From Chitinophagaceae bacterium (GTDB lineage Bacteria > Bacteroidota > Bacteroidia > Chitinophagales > Chitinophagaceae), in NCBI GenBank assembly GCA_014879565.1, contig JACSRW010000024.1, positions 27,357 through 91,356 on the forward strand: a stretch of 64,000 nucleotides of DNA, written 5' to 3'. Positions 49,608 through 58,185 of the stretch are shown here, piece after piece (the first letter of the stretch is position 1; each line of letters opens with the position of its first letter). The notes beneath the pieces are model-generated. The model saw only the letters and a program-made list of their open reading frames with translations, searched no databases and was not told where the DNA came from. Both the position numbers and the translations under genes were made by a program.

Positions 49608-51181
49608 AAATCGCCCGACTTTACATCCGCGTATCCACTGACGAACAAGCCGACACTGGCTTCTCTCAACGCCACCAGGATGAAATGCTCACCCGCTGGT
49701 GCGAGATCAATAACGTATACGTCAGCCATAAGCACTTCGAGGATCACTCCGCAAAGAATTTCGAACGCCCGGAGTTCAAGAAAATGCTGATGCAGATCCG
49801 CAAGGAAAAAAACAAAACAGATCTATTGCTTTTCACTAAGTGGGATCGCTTCTCGAGAAATGCCGGTGATGCCTACGGAATGATCACCACACTTAACCGG
49901 CTGGGAGTGGAACCACAGGCCATCGAACAGCCGCTGGATCTTTCCATTCCGGAAAATAAAATGATGCTGGCCTTTTACCTGGCCGCTCCGGAGGTGGAGA
50001 ACGATCGCCGGTCGCTAAACGTGGCCACCGGTATGCGCCGGGCGCTCAAAGAAGGGCGCTACATGGGAAAGGCGCCGATCGGCTATCTCAATAAGAAGAA
50101 CGAGAAAAGCAAATGGATCGAGCCGGATCCGGCCAGTGCTGATATCGTCCGTGAAGTCTTCCAGGACATTGCCACTGGCAAGTACTCTGCAGAGTCAGTA
50201 CTGAAGTTCACCACAGCCAGGGGAATCAGCTGCAGTAAGAATAATTTCTGGAACCTGCTTCGCAATCCAGTATACTGCGGAAAGATCCTCGTTCCGGCAT
50301 ACAAGGGCGAGGAAGCCCAGCTGGTGACTGGCCAGCATGAGCCGCTGATCAGCGAGGCGCTCTTCTACCAGGTGCAGGATATCCTCGATGGCAAAAAGAA
50401 GATCCAGAAGACCAAGCGCACGGTGGACGACCGGTTCCCGCTCCGTGGCTTCCTGCAGTGTAATGACAACAGCTGCAGCCGGCTCCTCACTGCATCAGCT
50501 TCCAGGGGCCGGAAGCTTCATTACGAATACTATCACTGCACTTCCAGCTGCGGTACCAGGTTCCCGGCCGCCCAGGTTAATGAGGCGATCATTACCGAAC
50601 TCCGTAAGTGGAAGCCCCACCCTGCCGTCAAGGTCCTTTACCTGCAGATCCTGCAGGACGTACTCAGCCGCAATGAGGCGCAGCAGAAGCAGCAGTTAAA
50701 AGAAATTCAGAAGGAAATGGTCACGCTCGAAAACCGCCGCGTAAAAGCCAGGGAATTGCTTTTAACGGATTCCATCGATCCGGATGATTATAAATCAATC
50801 AAGAGGGAAGCCGATCGGCGGATCACCCAGCTCGAGGCTCAGGTAGCTCTGCTGAGCGAGCAACCTTTAAACATCAGGCCCCAGCTGGAGCAGGGCATCA
50901 CTGTCCTGGAGCACATCGACCACTGGTACAGTCATTCCACCACAGATGCCAGGCGTCAGATCCTTGGTTCGATATTCCCCGAAAAACTCGTATACGATGG
51001 AACCGGTTTTCGAACCGCGCGAGTAAACGAAGCAGTCCGCTTAATATTCACGCTGGGCGCGGCTTTCGCAGAAAAAGAAATGGGACAAGCAGGAAATATA
51101 TCCGACTTGTCCCATGAAGTGATCCCGCTGGGACTCGAACCCAGGGCCCTAACATTAAAAGTGTTATGCTCTACCAACTGA
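49604..51181 (+). CDS. Large serine integrase (C-terminal tail encoded by the attachment site)
   Basis: 525 residues in the prophage. The resolvase domain starts LYIRVSTDEQ with catalytic Ser11, followed by FTKWDRFSRNAGDAYG. A recombinase domain follows, then a zinc ribbon (CNDNSCSRLL, YYHCTSSCG), a coiled coil (residues 340-430) and the tail. The last 20 residues (VIPLGLEPRALTLKVLCSTN) are read antisense through tRNA-Lys. In the circular phage they would be replaced by a 28-residue tail ending LLKAS, encoded at the left end (5752-5838). It has a rare AGGAGGT ribosome site. Confidence 0.93.
   Translation: MKIARLYIRVSTDEQADTGFSQRHQDEMLTRWCEINNVYVSHKHFEDHSAKNFERPEFKKMLMQIRKEKNKTDLLLFTKWDRFSRNAGDAYGMITTLNRLGVEPQAIEQPLDLSIPENKMMLAFYLAAPEVENDRRSLNVATGMRRALKEGRYMGKAPIGYLNKKNEKSKWIEPDPASADIVREVFQDIATGKYSAESVLKFTTARGISCSKNNFWNLLRNPVYCGKILVPAYKGEEAQLVTGQHEPLISEALFYQVQDILDGKKKIQKTKRTVDDRFPLRGFLQCNDNSCSRLLTASASRGRKLHYEYYHCTSSCGTRFPAAQVNEAIITELRKWKPHPAVKVLYLQILQDVLSRNEAQQKQQLKEIQKEMVTLENRRVKARELLLTDSIDPDDYKSIKREADRRITQLEAQVALLSEQPLNIRPQLEQGITVLEHIDHWYSHSTTDARRQILGSIFPEKLVYDGTGFRTARVNEAVRLIFTLGAAFAEKEMGQAGNISDLSHEVIPLGLEPRALTLKVLCSTN
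51080..51126. other. attR: right prophage attachment site
   Basis: The core GTGATCCC (51119-51126) overlaps the tRNA-Lys 3' end. TGTCCCATG (51108-51116) is the inverted partner of CATGGGACA at 5760-5768. A further ATGGGACAAG/CTTGTCCCAT palindrome (51080-51089 and 51106-51115) lies inside the integrase gene and may bind the integrase or mark the RNA 3' of the tRNA. Confidence 0.75.
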
Positions 51182-51192
51182 GCTACGGAATC
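51120..51192 (-). tRNA. tRNA-Lys(UUU), phage integration target
   Basis: Reading the minus strand: acceptor GATTCCG/CGGGATC, anticodon stem TAACA/TGTTA with loop CTTTTAA, T arm CTGGG-TTCGAGT-CCCAG. Its 3' part comes from the phage side of the junction; the 5' part and promoter are chromosomal. The gene overlaps the integrase 3' end in antisense. Confidence 0.93.
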
Positions 51193-51267
51193 AACCTTGT
51201 CCGCCTCCGTTTTACCGGAATTGGGAGTGCAAAAATAATGGGTAATTTCGTTCGCTCCAAAAGTTTT

Positions 51268-52167
51268 TCAGTTAATTATCAACTGTTTTTGCCCTTCTGT
51301 GGAAAGCTTTGTTTCCTCCGGTTTTTCAGGGGCTTTTTCGGGGTCTTTTTCTTCTTCCTTCAGCAGCCAGCTGACCAGTTTTTCAAACATGATCCGGTAC
51401 TGCTCCACCTTACCGTGTTCGGTTTCAATATTAATATACCGCTGCCCCTTTTCCCCGCAATGAATACTCAGGGAGCCGTCTTTTTTGGCCTTTTCATTGT
51501 CCTGCCAGATGGCGTTGTATCCCGCATCTGCCATTAACTGGTAAACCAGGCTATCGGTACTCAGGGCGATATCATCCACGTCCTGGGTCTCATTGTAATA
51601 GACCGCCCGGGCGTCTTTCTGTCTCACCCCGCCGGGGATATAACTTTTGATGGAAAACAGGTCATTGGTATTATTGTGCAGGGCGACCACACAACGGGCG
51701 CTGTCTGGAATCAGCGACAAAAGTTTCTTTCCGAATTTTTCAATCTCCAGCAGCGCCGCTTTGCTGTACCGTTTATGCTCCCGCAGAGTCTGTTCTATCC
51801 CTATACGGGAATAAATCCGGTTGGGATCAAAACTATACAGCACCCCGTTGAGCCGGAAACGGATCAGTCTTTGTTTAAAGTTTTCGAGCCGGATCAGGGT
51901 GCCGCCCGACTGCTCCAGTACCGGGATGGCTCCTTCCACCGCCGTGCCTTCATTATCATGCATATTGATACAATAAATTCCGTTTGGCTCTCCGTACTGA
52001 AGTACTTTGATAATAATAGTCCGGTTGCCAATGGTGTGCGCAATACTTCGCATTGCCGGGGTATAAACAATCCTGGGTTCAGGGCTGACGGATTGCCCGC
52101 CCGGTTGCGCGAATATAATTTGGGCAGTAAGGGTAAGGAGAAAAACAGGAAAAAACAGATACTTCAA
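51268..52167 (-). CDS. Secreted hypothetical protein
   Basis: 299 residues with a signal peptide (MKYLFFPVFLLTLTAQIIFA). The mature part includes CVVALHNNTNDLFSIKSYIP and NIETEHGKVEQYRIMFEKLV. The C-terminus is Lys/Glu/Pro-rich and disordered. No enzyme motif is clear; HNNT resembles a fragment of amidase-like domains. Chromosomal, first gene right of the prophage. Confidence 0.6.
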   Translation of the reverse strand: MKYLFFPVFLLTLTAQIIFAQPGGQSVSPEPRIVYTPAMRSIAHTIGNRTIIIKVLQYGEPNGIYCINMHDNEGTAVEGAIPVLEQSGGTLIRLENFKQRLIRFRLNGVLYSFDPNRIYSRIGIEQTLREHKRYSKAALLEIEKFGKKLLSLIPDSARCVVALHNNTNDLFSIKSYIPGGVRQKDARAVYYNETQDVDDIALSTDSLVYQLMADAGYNAIWQDNEKAKKDGSLSIHCGEKGQRYINIETEHGKVEQYRIMFEKLVSWLLKEEEKDPEKAPEKPEETKLSTEGQKQLIIN

Positions 52168-52303
52168 GGTTCGAATTTTCTTAAAGATACAGCGGGAAGG
52201 GGAATGGAGAGATACCGGAAAAAGGGTATTTTTTTGAGGCAGCAGGCAATGGGCAGCAGGCAGTGGGGATGGAAAGTGGGAGGCTTCGGCTCATCCACAC
52301 ATT

Positions 52304-52352
52304 TACATATCTGCACATTTGCACATCTGCACATTTGCACATCTGCTAATCT
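52304..52352. repeat. Tandem repeat of GCACATTTGCACATCT type
   Basis: Two to three copies of a 16-bp unit lie between the secreted protein and plsX. Low complexity; no function seen. Confidence 0.8.
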
Positions 52353-53290
52353 GCTTTCAGCTCCTCCCTCATCTTATTCATTACATCTTTTTCAATCATC
52401 TGCTGGGCGAGGTGGATCATATTCATAAAGGCCGTGGCGCCGGAAATGCCATGGCCAATGATCACGGGTTTGGACACACCGAGAACCGGGGTGCCTCCGT
52501 AAATTTCAAAATTGAAGCGGTCGAAATAGGGGTTATGAATCTCCTGGACTTTGGCAATCTCGTACAGGGATTCGGCCAGTTTGAGAATGATATTACCGGT
52601 AAAACCTTCACATACCATCACATCGGCTTTGTCGGTCAGTACATCCCGTCCTTCAATATTTCCAACGAAGTGGATATGTTTGTTTTCTTTAAGCAGGGGA
52701 TAGGTGGCCTGGGCCAGCAGGTTACCCTTGCCTTCTTCTTCTCCCACATTCATCAGGCCCACTTTGGGTTTTTCAATGCCGAGAATGAGCTGGGCATACA
52801 CGGAGCCCATAATGGCAAACTGGTTCAGTTGCTCCGGTTTGCAGTCGGCATTTAGTCCCACATCGAGTAATAGGCCGGTACTCCCGTTCATACGGGGGAT
52901 GATCGTGGAGATTGTGGGCCGGATCACCCCTTCCAGTGCTTTGATACTGAACAGGGCGCCGACCAGCATGGCGCCGGTATTGCCGGCACTGATAAAGGCA
53001 TCAGCTTCACCACCAGCCAGCATCCGGAACCCTACGGCAATGGACGAATCCGGCTTTTCTTTCAGGGCCCTGGTTGGATGTTCATGCATGTCAATCACCT
53101 GGGGTGCATGGACAATCTGTATTTGCTCCCGGGGAATTTTATGTTCCTTTAAAAGAATTTCGAGGGCATCGCTGTCGCCGATCAGCAGGAGACGTGCAGG
53201 ATAACTATGGGCGGCAAAATAGAGCGAAAGCCCCTTCACTGCTTCCAGCGGCGCAAAATCTCCACCCATCATATCAATGCCGATCGTCAT
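52346..53290 (-). CDS. plsX: Phosphate acyltransferase
   Basis: 314 residues, standard length. The start MTIGIDMMGGDFAP and motifs GNTGAMLVGAL and CEGFTGNIILK are typical of PlsX. It makes acyl-phosphate from acyl-ACP for phospholipid synthesis. It lies downstream of rpmF and a YceD-like gene, the conserved bacterial order. Confidence 0.96.
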   Translation of the reverse strand: MTIGIDMMGGDFAPLEAVKGLSLYFAAHSYPARLLLIGDSDALEILLKEHKIPREQIQIVHAPQVIDMHEHPTRALKEKPDSSIAVGFRMLAGGEADAFISAGNTGAMLVGALFSIKALEGVIRPTISTIIPRMNGSTGLLLDVGLNADCKPEQLNQFAIMGSVYAQLILGIEKPKVGLMNVGEEEGKGNLLAQATYPLLKENKHIHFVGNIEGRDVLTDKADVMVCEGFTGNIILKLAESLYEIAKVQEIHNPYFDRFNFEIYGGTPVLGVSKPVIIGHGISGATAFMNMIHLAQQMIEKDVMNKMREELKAD

Positions 53291-53349
53291 AGTACTGTTG
53301 GTAAAATTTCTTTTTCAGGCAAATGAAATACAGCAGACCGTGTAAAATG

Positions 53350-53404
53350 AATGTAAAAATTCCAAATCCCGACTTCCCGGGGAAGTGGATTTGGAATTAC
53401 ATAT
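53350..53404 (-). terminator. Long stem-loop between rpmF and plsX
   Basis: A long inverted repeat: ATTCCAAATCC pairs with GGATTTGGAAT, with ACTTCCC/GGGAAGT inside, and with a T-tract on both strands. It probably limits read-through from rpmF into plsX. Confidence 0.75.
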
Positions 53405-53422
53405 TTTTTTACGGCTGAATTA

Positions 53423-53617
53423 TCAGGCTTTCAGGGGCGCTTTTTCAGCCACCAGTTTCCCTTTATAATACAGCTTGCCTTCGCTCACATGCGCGCGGTG
53501 ACGCGGATGGATTTCGCCGGTAGTGGTATCGGTGGTCAGTGTGGCGGCAGTAGCCTTGTAATGGGTTCTGCGCTTGGCACTTCTTTGCTGACTGTGTCTG
53601 CGTTTCGGATTTGGCAT
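53423..53617 (-). CDS. rpmF: Large ribosomal subunit protein bL32
   Basis: 64 residues, starting MPNPKRRHSQQRSAKRRTHY, a basic pattern diagnostic for bL32. The zinc-binding cysteines of some bL32 forms are absent. It is in the yceD-rpmF-plsX order. Confidence 0.96.
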   Translation of the reverse strand: MPNPKRRHSQQRSAKRRTHYKATAATLTTDTTTGEIHPRHRAHVSEGKLYYKGKLVAEKAPLKA

Positions 53618-53636
53618 AACTCAAATATTAAGTACG

Positions 53637-54182
53637 TTAATCTAGATCTTTAAATTTTTCAAGGCCTTTCCAGATCGGGTTGGTTTTCTGTTCAGGCGTT
53701 TCGTTTTCCAGTTTTTTCAGCATCTCCAGGGCCGCCCTGTTGCAGTAAGGCCCGTCCATTTTCTCGTAGGAACAGGTCTTCTGCATCGGGATGCTCAGGT
53801 TGATAAACTCGTATATCCACTCTTCTACATTCAGATGGCTTTCTCCCCGGCTGATATAATACACATCCGGGTCTTCCTCCTGTTCATTCATCTGATCCGG
53901 TTCTTCTACCATCTTCACCGTGATGCTGAACTCATCCCAGAGTTCCAGCGGCAGGTTATTGTTACACCGGTCACAGGTCACTTCCAGGGTCCCGCCAATC
54001 TCAAACTTCAGCAGCATAAAGCTGCTTTTCTTGTCCAGTTCCAGTTTTACCGTGGCCCGGCAATTCCGGAAATCCTGTTGCTGAAAAACCTCAAAGAACC
54101 GGTCTCCAATCTCATAACTGAACACATGTACCCCGGGCTTTAATCCCACAAAAGCGATCTCATACTCCCTCCGGCGGCTCAT
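53637..54182 (-). CDS. YceD/DUF177 family protein
   Basis: 181 residues. CDRC-N and C-terminal CSY...YCN are putative metal-binding cysteines; acidic segments (NEQEEDPDVY) follow. DUF177 proteins act in 23S rRNA maturation. It is 20 bp upstream of rpmF, as usual. Confidence 0.9.
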   Translation of the reverse strand: MSRRREYEIAFVGLKPGVHVFSYEIGDRFFEVFQQQDFRNCRATVKLELDKKSSFMLLKFEIGGTLEVTCDRCNNNLPLELWDEFSITVKMVEEPDQMNEQEEDPDVYYISRGESHLNVEEWIYEFINLSIPMQKTCSYEKMDGPYCNRAALEMLKKLENETPEQKTNPIWKGLEKFKDLD

Positions 54183-54346
54183 GGGTCAAATTTTAAAGAG
54201 TGTGCAAAGGTAAGGGATTAATCGGAAACAAAATGGTGCTTTTTCGATTATTTTTGCCCTTATACCGGGATATAAGTCCCTGATTTTGAAAGTACTTAAA
54301 ATTCACCAGCTTGCAAAAGTTACTGACCCGGATTTTTAACCGCCTG

Positions 54347-55423
54347 ATGAAAAGCTGGAGCTGGGTACTCCTGGTCCTGCTAACAATTGGCATCAAGTGG
54401 GTTTCCTGGTACCCGGAATGGGTGGAAGCGAATTACAGCCAGGGACTTTATCCCCGGATTGCCACCTTTCAGCGTTATTTTTTCGGCTGGCTGCCCTTTA
54501 GTGCCGGCGACCTTTTTTATGCCTTTCTCATCCTGGTCATTCTTTTCCAGACGGGAAAGTTTCTCCGGCTCCTGTTCCGGAAAAAACTGACCCGGACTTA
54601 CTTCTCTGAAGCCGCCCAGCAGGGGATCTTTTTTCTGCTCTTTATCTATGTTTTTTTTAACCTGCTCTGGGGACTGAATTATAACCGGACCGGAATTGCC
54701 GGGCAGCTTCAGTTGCAGGTGAAGCCCTATAGCCTGGCCGATCTGGACACCCTCACCAGCGTATTACAGGAAAAAATGAATCATTACGCGTCCTTTGTTT
54801 CCCGGGCGCAGCGGGACAGTTTTAACCGGAAAAAAATGCTGTTTGTTTCCGCCGCTGCCGCCTATAAAGCCGCAGAAAAAGAATATCCTTTCCTGGCCTA
54901 TCAGCCCCGTTCCCTGAAACCTTCCCTCTACAGTTACCTGGGAAACTACCTGGGTTTTCAGGGTTATTATAATCCATTTTCCGGAGAGGGGCAGGTAAAT
55001 ACCACCATCCCCCGTTTTCTCGAACCCTTTGTCAGTACCCATGAAATTGCTCACCAGCTGGGCTATGCAAAGGAGAATGAAGCCAATTTTGTGGCCTTCC
55101 TGGCCTGCAAATCCTATGAGTCGGATGTTTTCCGCTATTCCATGTACCTGGATATGTACAATTACGCGTTAGGGGAAGTGTATAGCCGGGATACCCTGCT
55201 TGCCCGTCGCTTTCAGGAAAAAGCCCATCCCCAGGTCATTAAAGACCAGCGGGAATACAGGGATTTTTACCGTCGCCATAAAAACCCGGTGGAAGAACTG
55301 GTCATGTGGGGCTACAGCCATTTTCTCCGGGCCAATAACCAGCCTGCCGGAAAAAGAAGCTACAATGAAGTGGTGGCCTGGCTGGTGGCTTATTATAAGA
55401 AGTTTGGGGTGGGGAGGTTGTAA
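54347..55423 (+). CDS. DUF3810-like membrane metalloprotease
   Basis: 358 residues from ATG 54347; a TTG at 54311 would add 12 residues. Three membrane segments lie in the first 130 residues. HEIAH (232-236) and the downstream ENEANF motif are the zinc site of a gluzincin-type protease. DUF3810 is a common uncharacterised family in Bacteroidota. Confidence 0.85.
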   Translation: MKSWSWVLLVLLTIGIKWVSWYPEWVEANYSQGLYPRIATFQRYFFGWLPFSAGDLFYAFLILVILFQTGKFLRLLFRKKLTRTYFSEAAQQGIFFLLFIYVFFNLLWGLNYNRTGIAGQLQLQVKPYSLADLDTLTSVLQEKMNHYASFVSRAQRDSFNRKKMLFVSAAAAYKAAEKEYPFLAYQPRSLKPSLYSYLGNYLGFQGYYNPFSGEGQVNTTIPRFLEPFVSTHEIAHQLGYAKENEANFVAFLACKSYESDVFRYSMYLDMYNYALGEVYSRDTLLARRFQEKAHPQVIKDQREYRDFYRRHKNPVEELVMWGYSHFLRANNQPAGKRSYNEVVAWLVAYYKKFGVGRL

Positions 55424-55424
55424 T

Positions 55425-55453
55425 TTGAGATTGAGATTGAGGTTGAGGTTGAG
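55425..55453. repeat. Hexamer tandem repeat
   Basis: GAGATT/GAGGTT units repeat four to five times after the protease gene, followed by short C/T-rich repeats to 55515. No function seen. Confidence 0.75.
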
Positions 55454-55524
55454 TGGACTTACTACTGACTCCCGTCTGCAATCTCCGGACTCCTGTCTCC
55501 GGACTCCCGTCTGCGGTCACCAGA

Positions 55525-56061
55525 CTAGAACTTGTTTTTCCACATCATACTTTCCACCGGACGGTCGGGCTGGTTGCTGTATTTGGAATTTTTCTTTTTG
55601 TTATAGGCGATTTCAATGGGGCCGTCAACCGGAAAATAAATCAATTGTCCGATGGGCATGCCTTTGTACACTTTGACGGGTTGTTTAACCGAGATTTCCA
55701 GGGTCCAGTTGCCGCAGAATCCCACATCCCCCTTGCCGGCCGTGGCATGAATATCAATTCCCAGACGCCCGGTGGAGGACTTACCCTCCAGAAAGGGCAC
55801 ATGGGCGTGGGTTTCGGTGTATTCAAGGGTTACACCCAGGTAAAAAATATGGGGGTATAAAACAATCCCCTCATCCGGGATGTCGAAATACTCTATTTCA
55901 TTGTGTTTTTTGGCATCAATCATGTGCTCCTTGTAAGTAGCCAGGGTTTTGCCCAGGTGAACATCGTAGGAGTTGCTGCCCAGGCAGTCGCGGTCATAAG
56001 GACTGATTTTAATCGTGCCATTTTCTATTTCTTCCAGGATGCGTGTATCGGAAAGTATCAT
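55525..56061 (-). CDS. dcd: dCTP deaminase
   Basis: 178 residues, normal length. LGSNSYDVHLG, FLEGKSSTGRLGIDIHATAG and GFCGNWTLEI are the classic Dcd motifs, with catalytic Glu in the WTLE segment. It makes dUTP from dCTP. It may end with a disordered tail (MMWKNKF). Confidence 0.95.
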   Translation of the reverse strand: MILSDTRILEEIENGTIKISPYDRDCLGSNSYDVHLGKTLATYKEHMIDAKKHNEIEYFDIPDEGIVLYPHIFYLGVTLEYTETHAHVPFLEGKSSTGRLGIDIHATAGKGDVGFCGNWTLEISVKQPVKVYKGMPIGQLIYFPVDGPIEIAYNKKKNSKYSNQPDRPVESMMWKNKF

Positions 56062-56111
56062 TTATCTTCGGTTTTTATTCCGGAAGCAAAGTAAACAGGA
56101 AACAAACAGGG

Positions 56112-56726
56112 ATGCCGGTTTTTTTTCAACATCGAATCAACGAAGATACCCGCCTGGGTGTCTGGAAAATTGAGGAAAATGAAGCTTTTTTTAAGGGAAA
56201 TGTGCCGGTTCACCGGGAAGTTACCCATCCCAGGAAAAGAATACAGCACCTGGCCGGCCGTTTCCTGCTGCAGTATCTTTTCCCGGATTTTCCGTATGAG
56301 CTGATTCAGCTAGCAGACACCCGAAAACCTTTTCTGCCCGATGAAAGGTATCATTTTTCCATTTCCCATTGCGGCGATTTTGCCGCGGCACTGGTCAGCC
56401 GTAGCCGGCGGGTGGGGGTGGATGTGGAATTGACCCATGACCGGGTACGGACTATCCGGGATAAATTTCTATCTGTCACTGAACAGACGCTGTTTAAAGT
56501 AAATGACGGGGAGCCGGATACCCGGTTGCTGACCCTGCTCTGGTCGGCTAAAGAAACTGTTTTTAAATGGTACGGGAAAGGAGAGGTGGATTTCCGGCGG
56601 CATATCTTATTGAGTGAAATGGATGAAACGGCAAATACGCTTCGTTGTGATTTTGGAAAGGAAGGGAGTACCTTAAATGTACATTACCGGGTGTTTGACC
56701 GGTTGGTGCTGTCGTGGGTTGTTTAG
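56112..56726 (+). CDS. 4'-phosphopantetheinyl transferase (Sfp-type)
   Basis: 204 residues from ATG 56112; a GTG at 56043 would extend into the dcd start region. FSISHCGDFAAALVS, GVDVEL and WSAKETVFKWYG are the metal- and CoA-binding motifs. It activates carrier proteins. Confidence 0.92.
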   Translation: MPVFFQHRINEDTRLGVWKIEENEAFFKGNVPVHREVTHPRKRIQHLAGRFLLQYLFPDFPYELIQLADTRKPFLPDERYHFSISHCGDFAAALVSRSRRVGVDVELTHDRVRTIRDKFLSVTEQTLFKVNDGEPDTRLLTLLWSAKETVFKWYGKGEVDFRRHILLSEMDETANTLRCDFGKEGSTLNVHYRVFDRLVLSWVV

Positions 56727-56840
56727 CGTTGATACGTTTACAAGTTGAAAAGTTGACATGAACCAGCTAAGAAAGCATGTTGAACTTTACATCATGTCCG
56801 TCCTTATCAACCTATAAACTTGTCAACCATTCAACTCTTT

Positions 56841-58037
56841 CTAATCCAGCACCAGATCATCAGTTCCATCCCCCAACAGATTCAGGTCTACATCCGAACC
56901 TGAAATGCCTTCAATAGAGCCGCGGATATGGGTGGCGTTGAGCATTACTTTTTCCAGTTGTTTTTCGCGGGCTTTCCAGAGTTTTTCCATGGCGTCCCGC
57001 TCTTTCTGGATAGACAGTTTCATACTCATAAAACCTTCCCGGATCGCGTTCCATTGTTCCGCGAATTCCCGGCTGGTGAGGTAATTATAGAGCAGGGTCA
57101 TTTTATCGCCTTTGTTTTCCTGGCTGCGCAGGGCGCCGGCGGCATGAATGATGCCATACCGCAGCATCTGCACCACGGATTTCACTTCGGCGAATCCGCA
57201 GATCCAGATCCCGTCTTTTTCCCCGAAACGATCCATGTCTTTCGGGAATGCCTGGGTAACCAGTACAGCCACATCCGCGCCCTGGCTGCGCATATCCGCC
57301 TTTAGTTTTTCAATCCAGTCGGCTGAAAAGTCCTTGGTTCTTTTGCTTTCAAATATGATTTTGCCGCAATCCTGGCCAAAGGTATTTCTGACAACCTGTA
57401 TACAATCGGCCCCGCGGACGCCTTTGCCCACTTCGGTCACCTGGTCAAAGGGGAAAGCCGCTTTCAGCATTTCTTCCAGTAAAAGTTCCTGCACTTCACC
57501 CTGTGTCTGCATACTGCCCTGTTCAGCCTTCCGGCGCATTTCATCCGCCAGTTTTTTCTGGTCTTCAAGTTGTTTCTGGAGTTCTTTCAGTTGCAGCTGG
57601 AATTCGGTTTCTTTGGCGCTCATTCGCTGTTCTTCCAGTTTCCGGATTTCCAGGGAGAGTTTTTCCCGTTCCTCCTGTAACTGTTTTTGGAGCGTCAGTT
57701 CCAGTTCGGCTTCCTTGTTTTTCAGGTCCTGTTCTTTTTTGAGAAATTCGACCTGCTGCTGCCGGGCCAGTTTCAGTTTTTCTTCATAGTCCTTATTATT
57801 TTGCTCGGCCAGTTTCAATTGTGTTTCATAGTCCGCCGCGATGGATTTGCGGATACCCGCTTCCATGGTTTCCCGGAACTGCTTTTTTTCCTCTTCCATT
57901 TTCTGCAGGAATTCCTCATTCTTCTTCTTTTGCCAGTCGGCTACTTTAATCCGCAGTTCGGCTTCCACCTGTTCCCGGATAGCGTCATTGGGCTCAAAGT
58001 GGTGGCCGCAGTTGGGGCATTTTATTTCGGTAGACAT
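56841..58037 (-). CDS. DUF2130 protein with zinc ribbon, coiled coil and nuclease-like domain
   Basis: 398 residues from ATG 58037 (an upstream start would add 50 poor residues). CPNCGHHF opens the protein, a 150-residue coiled coil follows, and the C-terminal half has GVRGADCIQVV, IIFESKRTKDFSADW and ADVAVLVTQ, the DUF2130 core, which resembles restriction-type nuclease folds. Function is unknown. Confidence 0.88.
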   Translation of the reverse strand: MSTEIKCPNCGHHFEPNDAIREQVEAELRIKVADWQKKKNEEFLQKMEEEKKQFRETMEAGIRKSIAADYETQLKLAEQNNKDYEEKLKLARQQQVEFLKKEQDLKNKEAELELTLQKQLQEEREKLSLEIRKLEEQRMSAKETEFQLQLKELQKQLEDQKKLADEMRRKAEQGSMQTQGEVQELLLEEMLKAAFPFDQVTEVGKGVRGADCIQVVRNTFGQDCGKIIFESKRTKDFSADWIEKLKADMRSQGADVAVLVTQAFPKDMDRFGEKDGIWICGFAEVKSVVQMLRYGIIHAAGALRSQENKGDKMTLLYNYLTSREFAEQWNAIREGFMSMKLSIQKERDAMEKLWKAREKQLEKVMLNATHIRGSIEGISGSDVDLNLLGDGTDDLVLD

Positions 58038-58185
58038 ATTACGGAGCGATTTTGTCAAAAGTACGATGGGAACAGGCAATAGGCAATAGGCAGTAGGCAA
58101 CGGGGAAAGGGGAAGGGGCCGGGAACCGGGTTTTAGGTTTTCATTATGTTTATTTGTTATTTTTACCGGTATTACAATTTTCCGC

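Noticed and set aside
51080..51115. Palindrome inside the integrase gene as a replacement terminator for tRNA-Lys
   Set aside because: There is no T-run on the minus strand after it; an att-related binding site is more likely.
56043..56111. GTG start for the phosphopantetheinyl transferase
   Set aside because: It overlaps the divergent dcd start region, and the extension does not look like protein; ATG 56112 fits the family.
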